This document shows positions 10,950 through 19,803 of a stretch of DNA of 64,000 bases, piece after piece. The position numbers and the translations under genes were made by a program. Source of the stretch: Bacteroidales bacterium (GTDB lineage: Bacteria; Bacteroidota; Bacteroidia; Bacteroidales; UBA4417); the NCBI GenBank assembly GCA_016707705.1, contig JADJHD010000007.1, positions 211,905 to 275,904 on the forward strand, in the 5' to 3' direction. Each line of letters opens with the position of its first letter. The first letter of the stretch is position 1. The notes beneath the pieces are model-generated. The model searched no databases. It saw nothing but the letters and a program-made list of their open reading frames with translations, and had not been told where the DNA came from.

Positions 10950-11426
10950 ATGAATGAAATCAAGTACTATACGAAAGAAGGCCTCGAAAAACTGAAGACT
11001 GAACTGGAGACCCTGGTAAATATAGAAAGGCCTAATATTTCGCAGCAAATTGCTGAAGCCCGCGATAAAGGCGACCTATCTGAAAACGCAGAATATGATG
11101 CAGCCAAGAATGCGCAGGGTATGCTTGAAATGAGAATTTCCAAAGTTCAGGACCTGATCAGGAATGCCCGCTTGATTGATGAATCAAAACTGGATAACTC
11201 CAGGGTTCTCATCCTTTCAACGGTTAAAATAAAAAACCTGAAAACAAATGCAGTTATGACCTATATGCTGGTCCCTGAAAATGAAGCTGACCTCAAGTCG
11301 GCCAAGCTTTCAGTAAACTCCCCAATTGCTCATGGACTGCTTGGCAAAATGGTGGGAGATACAGTAGAAATTACCATTCCTGCCGGAAAAATTCAGTTCG
11401 AAATCGTAGAGATAATGGTTAAATAA
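10950..11426 (+). CDS. greA: Transcription elongation factor GreA
   Basis: 158 residues with the GreA layout. The N-terminal coiled coil (residues 1-75) holds the acidic tip in ARDKGDLSENAEYDAAKNAQ, whose Asp and Glu position Mg2+ in the RNA polymerase active site to cleave backtracked RNA. The C-terminal FKBP-like domain ends NSPIAHGLLGKMVGD...EIVEI. I start at MNEIKYYTKEGLEKL (10950); the upstream TTG extension at 10887 would run through the terminator hairpin and is rejected. The HIT gene begins 12 bases downstream, so the two are probably cotranscribed. One difference from classic GreA is an inserted-looking central segment, VKIKNLKTNAVMTYMLVPE, which is common in Bacteroidota. Confidence 0.93.
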   Translation: MNEIKYYTKEGLEKLKTELETLVNIERPNISQQIAEARDKGDLSENAEYDAAKNAQGMLEMRISKVQDLIRNARLIDESKLDNSRVLILSTVKIKNLKTNAVMTYMLVPENEADLKSAKLSVNSPIAHGLLGKMVGDTVEITIPAGKIQFEIVEIMVK

Positions 11427-11438
11427 TTTCTTTGAAAC

Positions 11439-11834
11439 ATGGCTAGCATTTTTTCAAGAATCGCATCCGGAGAAATCCCTTCCTACAAAGTAGCCGAAGA
11501 TGAAAACTTCTTCGCGTTCCTTGATATCAGCCCCCTCGCTCCCGGTCATACCCTTGTTATTCCTAAAAAGGAGACTGATTACATCTTTGATCTTGATGAA
11601 AATACACATCAGGAACTTTGGACCTTTGCCAGGAGAGTTGCAGCAGCCCTGCGCAAATCTGTCCCCTGCCTGCGAATAGGTGTGGCTGTTATAGGACTTG
11701 AGGTTCCTCATGCACATATTCACCTTGTCCCCTTGAACAGCATGGATGATATTAATTTCAGCCGTCCAAAACTTAAACTGCCGGCTGAACAAATGGAAAA
11801 ACTGGCCAAAGCAATAACGGCAAATTTCGTTTAG
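11439..11834 (+). CDS. HIT-family nucleotide hydrolase/transferase
   Basis: 131 residues with the histidine-triad signature HAHIHLVPL (H-x-H-x-H-x-x) near residues 95-103, preceded by the family strand FAFLDISPLAPGHTLVIPK. These proteins hydrolyse nucleoside phosphoramidates, adenylated compounds or dinucleotides, using the middle histidine of the triad as the nucleophile. Length and order fit the HinT/Hit branch. It follows greA by 12 bases and is followed by a good terminator at 11864, so the two-gene unit greA-hit is well delimited. The exact substrate cannot be read from the sequence. Confidence 0.9.
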   Translation: MASIFSRIASGEIPSYKVAEDENFFAFLDISPLAPGHTLVIPKKETDYIFDLDENTHQELWTFARRVAAALRKSVPCLRIGVAVIGLEVPHAHIHLVPLNSMDDINFSRPKLKLPAEQMEKLAKAITANFV

Positions 11835-11863
11835 ACCTTATTTCCTAAAACTATTCTACTTAT

Positions 11864-11891
11864 AGCCTGGTGAATTCCGGGCTGTTTTTTT
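11864..11891 (+). terminator. Terminator after greA-hit
   Basis: AGCCTGG, a six-base loop, then CCGGGCT followed by a run of seven T. One pair is a G-U wobble. It sits 30 bases past the HIT stop. Confidence 0.75.
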
Positions 11892-11999
11892 ATGCGAGAA
11901 AATTCATGAAATTAACTACTCACAATAATTCATCGCCTTCCCGAAGGAATATTCAGGAAAATGAATAACCGGAAGATGAAATTGGAGTATTGGGTGAGA

Positions 12000-13901
12000 C
12001 TAATAAGCCCTTTCGTTACGCCCCTCTATGTAGTTGATGAATGATTTGTTCACAACCTTATTGCCTCCTGGTGTTGGATAGTCGCCGGTAAAATACCAGT
12101 CACCGGTATGCTCAGGAATAGCCTCATGCAGATTTTCTATTGTCTGGAAAACAACAGCAACTTCGGCCTTGCAATTGGCTGGAGTAACCAGCTGAGAAAT
12201 CTTATGTGAGATTTGTCCGGGAGTAAACGGAGCATAAATCTCCTTTACATAATTGACAACTTCTTCTTTCGGAGCGTTTTCCTGAGCCTTGCATTTCTTG
12301 TAAACCTCACCCAGAAGTGAAGTCTGCCTGGTATCCTTTAACAACTCAATCGTGGCATTGAAAGCGATAAAGTCAGTGATCTTCGCCATATCAATTCCAT
12401 AGCAATCGGGGTAACGAATCTGAGGAGCAGAAGATGCAATAACAATTTTCTTTGGCCCAAGTCTGTCGAGGATGCGAATAATGCTTTTCTTGAGAGTTGT
12501 TCCACGCACAATGGAATCATCAATCACCACGAGGCTGTCAATACCCCTTCTCACTGTTCCGTAGGTCACATCATACACATGAGCCACCAGGTCGTCACGC
12601 TGTGAATCCTGGGTAATAAAAGTTCGCATTTTGATATCCTTAACAGCAACCTTTTCGATCCGGGCTTTCAAACTGAAAATTTCGTCAAGTTTTTGACGGC
12701 TGAGGTTATCACCGGCTTCAAGAATCTTGTCCTTGATAATATCATTGCATACACGGTTCAGCTCTTCTACCAGTCCATAGAAAGCCGATGCAGCTGTATT
12801 CGGGATATAGGAAAATACAGTATTACGGAGGTCATTATCCACCTCCGCCAGAATATCCTTTGTAAGGAGTTGTCCAAGCTTTTTGCGTTCGTTATAAATC
12901 TCCTTATCAGTTCCCCTGCTGAAGTAAATCCTCTCAAAGGAACAGGCACGTCTGGGTCCGGGAGTGGTTATCTGCTGTTCAGAAACTTCACCATTCTTGC
13001 GGATGATAAGAGCATTTCCCGGTTTTAATTCTGAAATGCTTTCAAAAGGCACATTAAAGGCTGTCTGAATAACTGGCCTTTCAGAAGCAGCTATAACAAT
13101 CTCGTCATCCTTATACCAGAATGCAGGCCTGATACCATTGGGATCACGCATTACGAATGCATCACCATGCCCGAACATCCCTGCAATGGCATAACCGCCA
13201 TCCCAGTTTCTGGACGCTTTGGAAAGAATAGCCTGTACGTCAAGATTTTGTATTATCAATTGTGTTGACTGTTCCTTGGTGAAGCCTTGCTCCTTGAACT
13301 TATGATAGAGATCTTCATTTGTGCGGTCGAGGACGTGGCCTATTTTTTCAAGAACTGTCACTGTATCACTGGTTTCAACCGGATATTGTCCATATTCTAC
13401 AAGCTTTCTGAAAAGCTCATCAACATTGGTCATATTGAAATTTCCAGCCAGCACCAGGTTACGGGTCATCCAGTTATTGAATCGAACCACAGGATGCAGG
13501 TTTTCAATGCTGTTCTTGCCAAAAGTCCCGTAACGCAAATGTCCCAGAAAAAGTTCCCCCGCAAAGTCAACATTCTTTTTCAGCCAGTTTGCATCATCAA
13601 GCCGGTCGGGATGCTTTTCAGCTATTTCCTGAAAGGGCTTATATATCTGCTTGAAGATATCATCTATAGGCGCAGGTGCATTCGATCTCAAACGGAAGAT
13701 ATACCTCGAACCCGGCTGCATATCCAGCTTGATGGCAGCAGCTCCGGCACCATCCTGTCCCCTGTTGTGCTGCTTCTCCATAAGCAGATGCAGCTTATTG
13801 ATACCATAGAGGGTTGTACCGTATCGGGTGTAGTAATATTCCAGGGGTTTCAGCAGCCTGATTAAGGCAATGCCGCACTCATGCTTGATTTGTTCACTCA
13901 T
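12000..13901 (-). CDS. Long amidophosphoribosyltransferase-type enzyme (PurF family)
   Basis: 633 residues, longer than the roughly 470-500 of ordinary PurF. The N-terminus MSEQIKHECGIALI carries the Ntn glutaminase nucleophile at Cys9, which would be exposed by removal of an eight-residue propeptide. RGQDGAG and LGHLRYGT are glutaminase-domain motifs. The C-terminal phosphoribosyltransferase domain has the PRPP loop VVIDDSIVRGTT. I start at 13901 because that puts the catalytic Cys near the N-terminus and because a -7 box at 13956 would initiate transcription downstream of the alternative start at 13973. PurF makes 5-phosphoribosylamine, the first purine intermediate. This long form is a Bacteroidota variant with an extra roughly 100-residue insertion between the domains; it may be a paralogue, and its exact role is uncertain. 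It is not next to other pur genes. Confidence 0.8.
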   Translation of the reverse strand: MSEQIKHECGIALIRLLKPLEYYYTRYGTTLYGINKLHLLMEKQHNRGQDGAGAAAIKLDMQPGSRYIFRLRSNAPAPIDDIFKQIYKPFQEIAEKHPDRLDDANWLKKNVDFAGELFLGHLRYGTFGKNSIENLHPVVRFNNWMTRNLVLAGNFNMTNVDELFRKLVEYGQYPVETSDTVTVLEKIGHVLDRTNEDLYHKFKEQGFTKEQSTQLIIQNLDVQAILSKASRNWDGGYAIAGMFGHGDAFVMRDPNGIRPAFWYKDDEIVIAASERPVIQTAFNVPFESISELKPGNALIIRKNGEVSEQQITTPGPRRACSFERIYFSRGTDKEIYNERKKLGQLLTKDILAEVDNDLRNTVFSYIPNTAASAFYGLVEELNRVCNDIIKDKILEAGDNLSRQKLDEIFSLKARIEKVAVKDIKMRTFITQDSQRDDLVAHVYDVTYGTVRRGIDSLVVIDDSIVRGTTLKKSIIRILDRLGPKKIVIASSAPQIRYPDCYGIDMAKITDFIAFNATIELLKDTRQTSLLGEVYKKCKAQENAPKEEVVNYVKEIYAPFTPGQISHKISQLVTPANCKAEVAVVFQTIENLHEAIPEHTGDWYFTGDYPTPGGNKVVNKSFINYIEGRNERAY

Positions 13902-13955
13902 GGGATGGCTGTGATGCGTTAGATTAAGTACCTTTACCGGTAAGCCTTCGCGCTG

Positions 13956-13963
13956 CAAAAATA
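13956..13963 (-). promoter_or_regulatory. -7 box (TATTTTTG) of the PurF-type gene
   Basis: On the minus strand TATTTTTG matches TAnnTTTG, 55 bases before the chosen start at 13901. It supports that start over 13973, which would lie upstream of or at the transcription start. Confidence 0.5.
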
Positions 13964-14023
13964 AGCATTTCAAAGCTAGGGTGCAGGGCTGAATTCAATT
14001 CCTGTCAAAAACAAATCAACAAA

Positions 14024-14488
14024 ATGCAATACCCTGAAATTAGCTGCAGAATAGCTTCATTAAATGATGCTGACATAATTACCCGTTTTCAGCTGGAGAT
14101 GGCGCTTGAAACAGAAATGGTCCAACTTGATGAAAAGGTCACCGGAGCTGGTGTGCTGGCGGTTTTCGGGGACCCATCAAAAGGAACTTACTACATAGCA
14201 GAAACTAACAATTCTATAGCCGGCTGCATGCTTACCACCCCTGAATGGAGCGATTGGAGAAACAGAACCATACTCTGGATTCAATCAGTTTATGTGCGTC
14301 CTGAATACAGAAAAATGGGGGTTTTCACTGCCTTGTATGATAATTTGAAGCAGGTGCTCGACAACAATCCGGAAATTGGAGGCATCCGGTTGTATGTTGA
14401 TAAAACCAATCATATTGCCCAAAAGGTTTATACCCGCCTAGGCATGAATGGTGAACACTATCAGGTATTCGAATGGATGAGGTCGTAA
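14024..14488 (+). CDS. GNAT-family N-acetyltransferase
   Basis: 154 residues with the GNAT fold. Strand 4 and the acetyl-CoA loop are seen in IQSVYVRPEYRKMGVFTALYDNLK, with R-K-M-G-V-F standing for the usual R/Q-x-x-G-x-G/A pyrophosphate loop. The C-terminal GIRLYVDKTNHIAQKVYTRLGM is the standard strand-helix ending. The N-terminal IASLNDADIITRFQLEMALETE resembles the branch that acts on small amines or amino acids, but the acceptor is unknown. It is divergent from the PurF-type gene, and its stop is two bases from the end of the convergent T9SS gene. Confidence 0.85.
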   Translation: MQYPEISCRIASLNDADIITRFQLEMALETEMVQLDEKVTGAGVLAVFGDPSKGTYYIAETNNSIAGCMLTTPEWSDWRNRTILWIQSVYVRPEYRKMGVFTALYDNLKQVLDNNPEIGGIRLYVDKTNHIAQKVYTRLGMNGEHYQVFEWMRS

Positions 14489-14489
14489 T

Positions 14490-15677
14490 CTATCTTTTCA
14501 GAAATTTCCTGCTCAGGGTATATCCTTCGCTGCTTCTGAAAAGAATAAGGTAAGTGCCGGGAATCAGATTTTGAACATCAATGCTCTCTTCTACTGAGGG
14601 ACTGCTGATTTCTTTCAGCAATGCTCCGTTCAGCGAATAAATCCTGATCAGATTTATATCCTTGGGGAACTTCAGGTTCAGTTGATCCTCAACCGGATTC
14701 GGGTAAACCGAGATCAATGCATTTGGCCTGCCGCCCTCGTTAATGGAAGAAATGCTGCCTTCCTCATTATAGAAAGCCGTATAGGTATATTTTCCATTGG
14801 CGATGGTCCACAAACGGTTAGGTCCGCCATAGGGGAATTCAACCGCTGTATCATTCCAGCTGCTGTTGATACGGAATTTGAACTCAAGTTCGTCACCATC
14901 GTGAAATCCTGGAATTGTAATGCTGTATTTTGAAGAATCTGAATCAGCAACCATGCTCATGATGTTCAGTGTTCCATCCCAACCATTAAAAGTGCCGGCA
15001 ATATCAACTGTATCAGTAGCAGGATTAAAGTTATCAGCTTCCTTGTATTTCGACATATCAACGATAAAGGTGAGGCTAACAGGAGCCTGAAGCAAATCAT
15101 CGGTGACCTTTATATTATCGATAGCCAGCCCAACTCCACCATCAGGAGTAGCCAGGTGGAAACCAATATAGACTGTTTGGTTAGCATATCCCTGAGCTGC
15201 AAGGTCCAGTTCCCTATGCCTGAAACTGCCTGACTGCTCATTTGCGATCTGCATCTCATGAAGGTTCAGGAGGCAACCGTTAACAGTCTGGGAAGAGGTT
15301 GAAATGTAAATCTCATAGGAATCAAGCAATTGAGCGCTGAATGACATTGCATCCCATTCCAGTCTGGAAGCAGTACCCAGATTGATGGCAGGAGTAATGA
15401 ACCAATCATCAACCTGAACTGCAGGAGTATAGCGGGAAACCCCAACAGCTGCATGATTGCCTGATGCACCGGCAGGTCTTACCGCCCAGGCACTGTCGGA
15501 CAAAATTGCCAGTTCAGTGTCGGTCGGAATGCCTTTATCAAGGTTTTGTAGTACAAATCCACTGAACGGGTCTGCACTTTCAAAATCCTGTTTGAAAATG
15601 ACATCCTGAGCTACTATGAAGGAGGGGGAAAGGAGGATAAATACCAGGAGGAGGCTAATAAGGGAATTTTTCAGCAT
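14490..15677 (-). CDS. T9SS-secreted protein with adhesin-like (choice-of-anchor J) domain
   Basis: 395 residues. The signal peptide (1-23) ends FIVAQ, so cleavage would leave an N-terminal Gln. Residues about 26-200 resemble the cleaved-adhesin / choice-of-anchor J fold: IFKQDFESADPFSGF near the start, VDDWFITPAINL, and AIDNIKVTD at the end. Residues about 205-300 resemble a starch-binding-like or glycoside-hydrolase beta-sandwich (DTVDIAGTFNGWDG). Residues about 318-395 are a type A sorting domain with VYPNPVEDQLNLKF and a terminal LSRKFLKR, which directs T9SS export and cell-surface attachment. No catalytic residues were recognised. It probably binds glycans or other surface ligands; this is inference from the beta-sandwich fold. 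Confidence 0.8.
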   Translation of the reverse strand: MLKNSLISLLLVFILLSPSFIVAQDVIFKQDFESADPFSGFVLQNLDKGIPTDTELAILSDSAWAVRPAGASGNHAAVGVSRYTPAVQVDDWFITPAINLGTASRLEWDAMSFSAQLLDSYEIYISTSSQTVNGCLLNLHEMQIANEQSGSFRHRELDLAAQGYANQTVYIGFHLATPDGGVGLAIDNIKVTDDLLQAPVSLTFIVDMSKYKEADNFNPATDTVDIAGTFNGWDGTLNIMSMVADSDSSKYSITIPGFHDGDELEFKFRINSSWNDTAVEFPYGGPNRLWTIANGKYTYTAFYNEEGSISSINEGGRPNALISVYPNPVEDQLNLKFPKDINLIRIYSLNGALLKEISSPSVEESIDVQNLIPGTYLILFRSSEGYTLSRKFLKR

Positions 15678-15742
15678 GGTAAAGTAAGTGCCTTAATTTT
15701 TGACCAAAAAAAGTGAAGCCATTTACTAGGACTTCATCCCTG

Positions 15743-15750
15743 CAAAGTTA
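15743..15750 (-). promoter_or_regulatory. -7 box (TAACTTTG) of the T9SS gene at 14490-15677
   Basis: TAACTTTG on the minus strand fits TAnnTTTG, 66 bases before the start at 15677. It is divergent from the box at 15770. Confidence 0.5.
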
Positions 15751-15769
15751 CGAATTCATTTGCTTGCGT

Positions 15770-15777
15770 TACCTTTG
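15770..15777 (+). promoter_or_regulatory. -7 box (TACCTTTG) of the phosphoesterase gene
   Basis: TACCTTTG fits TAnnTTTG, 108 bases before the start at 15886. The two divergent boxes are 27 bases apart start to start, so the promoters overlap in their upstream parts. Confidence 0.5.
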
Positions 15778-15885
15778 CGAACAATTATAGTTTACAGGGG
15801 TTTCTATTCCAATGATTTCCCATTCAACTTTATTAAATTCAGTTTCCGGTATCCGGATTAAATCATCAACCCGAACTAATCTTTC

Positions 15886-17046
15886 ATGAAACCCATTCAG
15901 CTTATCGTATTTCTGAGCATCGTAATTGGTGTTTACTCAGCAGCAAATTATTTCATTTACTCAAGGGGCATGGCAGCCCTGCCAGCGGGATCTCCTGTGA
16001 GAAGCTGGTTCCCATGGGTCTTCCTGTTTCTGTCATCTTCATATATCGTTGCACGTTTCCTTGAGAGGATATGGATATCTCCTGTGAGCGATGCTTTTAC
16101 ATGGATTGGTTCCTACTGGCTTGGAATTATGATCTATCTGCTTCTGTCACTGCTTCTGATTGATATATTACGCTTAATCCATCTGATAGCCCCCATTTAC
16201 CCGAAATTCCTGACAGCAGATCCTGTTGCCGGTCGCTATATGATGTTCAAAATTGTGCTGGCAATCTCCATAATTACAGTGATTGCAGGCAGTATCAATG
16301 CTCTGAATCCACGAACACGGGTATTGGATGTTAAGATCGGGAAAAAGGCAGGAAGCAGGAAGCAATTGAATATTGTGATGGCTTCTGATATTCATATGGG
16401 AACCCTTGTTGGCCCCCGGAGGACAGAACGCATGGTTGAGAAAATCAATGCGCTTAAACCCGATATCATTCTATTTGCCGGAGATCTTGTTGATGAGGAC
16501 CTTGCCCCTGTTATCCGGCATGATCTGGGAAGATCGCTGCTCAAGCTTTCGGCTCCGCTGGGAGTTTATGCCATTACCGGAAACCATGAATATATAGGTG
16601 GTGCTGAAAGAGCTGTAAAATACCTCGAGGATCACGGTATTATAGTGCTCAGGGATACTGCTGTGCTTATTGATAACTGCTTTTATATTGCAGGACGCGA
16701 TGACAGGGATAAGGAACGGTTCAGTGGTAAGGCAAGGAAGACTATTGCTGAAATCCTGAAAAATGCAGATCTTGCCAAACCTGTGATTATGATGGATCAT
16801 CAGCCATTTAAGCTGGATGATGTGCAGGCTGCCGGTGTGGACCTTCAGTTCTCGGGGCATACTCATCATGGACAAATATGGCCGTTCAACTATATTACGA
16901 AAGCACTGTTTGAGGTTAGCTGGGGATACAAGCAGAAAGGAAATTCACAATTTTATGTTTCATCAGGCTATGGTGGATGGGGCCCTCCGGTAAGGACCGG
17001 CAATCGCCCTGAACTGGTCAATATTCGTATAGAATTCCAGCAGTAG
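15886..17046 (+). CDS. Membrane-anchored calcineurin-like metallophosphoesterase
   Basis: 386 residues. The N-terminal 145 residues contain four hydrophobic segments (about 5-27, 44-62, 78-102 and 122-140). The catalytic domain follows and has the full set of metal-binding motifs of the family: ASDIHMG (D-x-H), FAGDLVDE (GDxxD), ITGNHEY (GNHE), a DHQP histidine and SGHTHHGQ (GHTH). The layout matches YkuE/YaeI-type proteins, some of which hydrolyse UDP-2,3-diacylglucosamine or other phospho-substrates; the substrate here is not determined. The active site would face either side of the inner membrane depending on topology, which the sequence does not settle. ogt follows 67 bases downstream on the same strand. 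Confidence 0.88.
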   Translation: MKPIQLIVFLSIVIGVYSAANYFIYSRGMAALPAGSPVRSWFPWVFLFLSSSYIVARFLERIWISPVSDAFTWIGSYWLGIMIYLLLSLLLIDILRLIHLIAPIYPKFLTADPVAGRYMMFKIVLAISIITVIAGSINALNPRTRVLDVKIGKKAGSRKQLNIVMASDIHMGTLVGPRRTERMVEKINALKPDIILFAGDLVDEDLAPVIRHDLGRSLLKLSAPLGVYAITGNHEYIGGAERAVKYLEDHGIIVLRDTAVLIDNCFYIAGRDDRDKERFSGKARKTIAEILKNADLAKPVIMMDHQPFKLDDVQAAGVDLQFSGHTHHGQIWPFNYITKALFEVSWGYKQKGNSQFYVSSGYGGWGPPVRTGNRPELVNIRIEFQQ

Positions 17047-17113
17047 CAGCGTTTACTGAAAGCTAATTATGATAACTTTAGATGCCGGATAATTCCGCCA
17101 TCAATTCTACTAC

Positions 17114-17605
17114 ATGGAAAGCTGCATTTATGATTCGCCACTGGGGAAACTCAGAATTTCAGGAAGTGAAAATGGGATTACTGAGGTGATTTACCTGAGT
17201 GATGAATCTTTGGCGTCAGAGGTTCCGGAGTGTCTTTCAAACTGTGTTCAGCAATTAAAGGAGTATTTCGAAGGTAAAAGGATTGATTTCTCCGTTGAAG
17301 TGAATCCGGTTGGAACAGATTTCCAGAAAAGGGTATGGACGGAATTGCTGAATATCCCTTTCGGACAAACCATTTCCTATATGCAACTGGCACAGCGATT
17401 GGGGGATCCCAAAGCAGTAAGGGCTGTGGGTCATGCCAACGGACAAAACAGAATCAATATCCTGATTCCCTGCCACAGGGTTATTGGATCTGGTGGTAAA
17501 CTTACCGGTTATGGCGGTGGACTATGGAGAAAGGACTGGCTTTTGAAACATGAAGCCGAAAAGAACGCGCCGGGATTGTTCGACACTTCAATTCCGAAAT
17601 TTTAA
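17114..17605 (+). CDS. ogt: Methylated-DNA--protein-cysteine S-methyltransferase
   Basis: 163 residues with the suicide methyltransferase signature NILIPCHRVIGSGG; the Cys of PCHRV accepts the methyl group from O6-methylguanine. The upstream DNA-binding helix-turn-helix region FGQTISYMQLAQRLGDPKAV is also present, with the arginine finger in AVRAVGHAN. The N-terminal ribonuclease-like domain starts at MESCIYDSPLGKLRIS. Length fits the Ogt/Ada-C branch without an Ada metal-binding domain. The protein is a direct-reversal DNA-repair enzyme in the cytoplasm, used once per molecule. It is convergent with the carboxypeptidase gene, 71 bases apart. Confidence 0.93.
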   Translation: MESCIYDSPLGKLRISGSENGITEVIYLSDESLASEVPECLSNCVQQLKEYFEGKRIDFSVEVNPVGTDFQKRVWTELLNIPFGQTISYMQLAQRLGDPKAVRAVGHANGQNRINILIPCHRVIGSGGKLTGYGGGLWRKDWLLKHEAEKNAPGLFDTSIPKF

Positions 17606-17676
17606 TTTATCCGGTAAGATCTGTTTCTTCTATGTGTCAGTTTCAAAAGATTCGGGATTTGATTTTGCCCGAGTTA

Positions 17677-19452
17677 CTATAATCCATCAACAACTTTCCG
17701 GTCAAAGATCCTGCCTACCGGGTATACGCAGAAATGCAAATCCCACCAGGGAGTCCGGCTATAGAACCAATTCAGGATTTCTTCAGGGTCTTTAGCAAAA
17801 GCGGCATCATCAGCCATCTTTTTTTCAAATTCAGTTTTCAGTTGAGGGTTTTCAGCAAGCATGCGCCTGGCTTCAATCTCCATCACATAGGATTCACTGT
17901 ATTCCTTTTGCTCCATGATGGCATCGAAGAAGCCCCAGGCAACAAATGAATCAGGAGAGCCGGGTTCAAGAAGATGTGCAATCACCCTTGCTGCAGGCTG
18001 ATTCATATCAATGATAACCGAGCCTGCCGGGAAAACATGGTTTTCAATAGAATCATGAAGTTTATAACCAAGCTTATGCCTGCCTTCATAGGATCTCTGC
18101 TGCCATTTAACATCAGTAAACCTGTATGTATTCAAATTCAGCGAGGTTTCCTTTTTAAGGTTAGTCATCCTGATACCATGAAGTTTAAGTCTCTCGATCA
18201 CGGTTGTCCATTCTGCAGGAATAATATAGGCTTCCGGCAGTTTAACCTGCTTCTCCGGAACACATTTTTCAAATGAAGGGATTCTCCATGTTGCCGGTTT
18301 GCTGCGATCGTATTTGAACCACAGTCCACCAGTCAGATCACTGCTGTCCATGGTATACTCAAATCCTTTAAACTCCCTTAGAACACTGTCGGTAGTTAAG
18401 GTATTCCATTCCACGGTATAGGGGAGCTCCCTGAAAGCCTTGCTGGCTGTTCTGGCATCTGCTTTCAACTCTGCAGCCTTAAGTTCCGCTGAGGACCTGT
18501 TCAGAATCTGAAGGGTAATTTTCAGCATGGAATAAGTGGCTTCAACTCTTTGCTTATAGGGTTTCAGCATATGGGTTTCAATCAGGAGCCCTGGACAATT
18601 TCTAACAGCGGTATATCCCTGACTCAGCATTGGTGGTGCAGGCCAGTTTTCAAGTCCGGAGCGTGGATCATGCCAGTTACGGAATTGAACATAGGGAAAT
18701 ATTGGCTGGTTCAGATTGTTCATTTCAGAGATAAGTGCAGGCTCATAATAAGTCTTCACCCAATCAGTAAGTCCGGCGTCCATATTGCCTAGTGTTTCCA
18801 GGGCATATGTGGCTACATACTGGTAATCGGCACCATCGGTGACATGGCAGTCTATGAAGAAATCAGGCTGCCACTCATTGAATAGTTTCAGCCAGGCCTG
18901 CATTTCAGGAGCATCAGCCTTTAGATAGTCACGGTTGAGATTCAGATTTTGAGCCGTAGTTCTCCATCCCATTTCCTCAGGTCCATCCTGATTAATGCGG
19001 TTAAAGGGACCGAAACGCTCATGACCATCTACATTCAGGATTGGAATGAACAGTATGCTTACCTTATCGAGCAGTTTTTCCTTGTCGTTACCGGCAATAA
19101 TATCGCGAAGCAGCATTAAACCTGCATCCTTACCATCGCATTCACCGGCGTGAATACAAGCCTGAACAAGCAATACAGCCTTATTGGAAGATTTTACTGA
19201 AACCGGATCAGTTTTGCCTTCCTTGTCGAGGATAAGCAGTGGAAGATCACGCCCTTGAGGACTCCTGCCAAATACGGAATAATGCAGCATTGGTGATGCA
19301 GCAGCCAGTTTCTGGCAATATTGAACTGTTTCATCATACCGGGGAGTTTTCAATCCGCCCGATTTTTCGAAGAAAGTAGTAAGCTCAGGTTTCTGTGCCT
19401 GCAGACTGATTGCAATTGCAAAAAGAAACAATAGGGATGGATAGGCTTTCAT
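17677..19452 (-). CDS. Secreted M14-family zinc carboxypeptidase
   Basis: 591 residues. The signal peptide (1-19) ends LQAQ, so the mature protein would start with Gln. The M14 motifs are present: HAGECDG gives the H-x-x-E zinc ligands, NLNRDY carries the substrate-binding Asn-Arg, and FIDCHVTDG gives the third zinc ligand His. The catalytic Glu is probably in LLIETHMLKPY. After about residue 320 comes a long C-terminal region without a family that I recognise. There is no T9SS sorting domain, so it is probably periplasmic. It would trim peptides from the C-terminus or cleave muropeptide-type bonds. A -7 box lies 20 bases upstream. Confidence 0.87.
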   Translation of the reverse strand: MKAYPSLLFLFAIAISLQAQKPELTTFFEKSGGLKTPRYDETVQYCQKLAAASPMLHYSVFGRSPQGRDLPLLILDKEGKTDPVSVKSSNKAVLLVQACIHAGECDGKDAGLMLLRDIIAGNDKEKLLDKVSILFIPILNVDGHERFGPFNRINQDGPEEMGWRTTAQNLNLNRDYLKADAPEMQAWLKLFNEWQPDFFIDCHVTDGADYQYVATYALETLGNMDAGLTDWVKTYYEPALISEMNNLNQPIFPYVQFRNWHDPRSGLENWPAPPMLSQGYTAVRNCPGLLIETHMLKPYKQRVEATYSMLKITLQILNRSSAELKAAELKADARTASKAFRELPYTVEWNTLTTDSVLREFKGFEYTMDSSDLTGGLWFKYDRSKPATWRIPSFEKCVPEKQVKLPEAYIIPAEWTTVIERLKLHGIRMTNLKKETSLNLNTYRFTDVKWQQRSYEGRHKLGYKLHDSIENHVFPAGSVIIDMNQPAARVIAHLLEPGSPDSFVAWGFFDAIMEQKEYSESYVMEIEARRMLAENPQLKTEFEKKMADDAAFAKDPEEILNWFYSRTPWWDLHFCVYPVGRIFDRKVVDGL

Positions 19453-19803
19453 AATTCTATTCTTGAATCTGCAAACCTACAAGTTTTATCTGTAGTTTCC
19501 TTTGAAAGCTAAAATGCCACCATGAAACAAAGGCACATCTACCTGATTATCTATGTGTTGTGCGATGATGAATTAGCTATGAACAGCTATGAAAAATGTT
19601 AATAAATCTTAAAAATTAATTATGATCAATTCTCCTCATATGGAGGATTCTGCTTATTTTTAGGATGGCAGTAATGGTAGGAGATTTCTGCCCGCACTTG
19701 GATACTAAATTTTACGGGAAGGCTTTTGCATCTAGTGAGAACTTCCTCATATCGTATGCTATTAACCTCATTTTCTTTATTATCCACTTCAAACTATTGT
19801 ACC
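19453..19803. other. Divergent spacer between the M14 gene and the large T9SS gene
   Basis: No gene is seen. The left end holds the minus-strand -7 box for the M14 gene. A near-palindrome TCCTCATATGGAGGA lies at about 19631-19645 and could be an operator for the rightward gene, but nothing else supports this. An open frame starting at 19726 extends into the T9SS gene but lacks a signal peptide until 19804. Confidence 0.4.
19472..19479 (-). promoter_or_regulatory. -7 box (TAGGTTTG) of the M14 carboxypeptidase gene
   Basis: Minus-strand TAGGTTTG matches TAnnTTTG and lies 20 bases before the ATG at 19452, which would give a very short leader. Confidence 0.45.
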
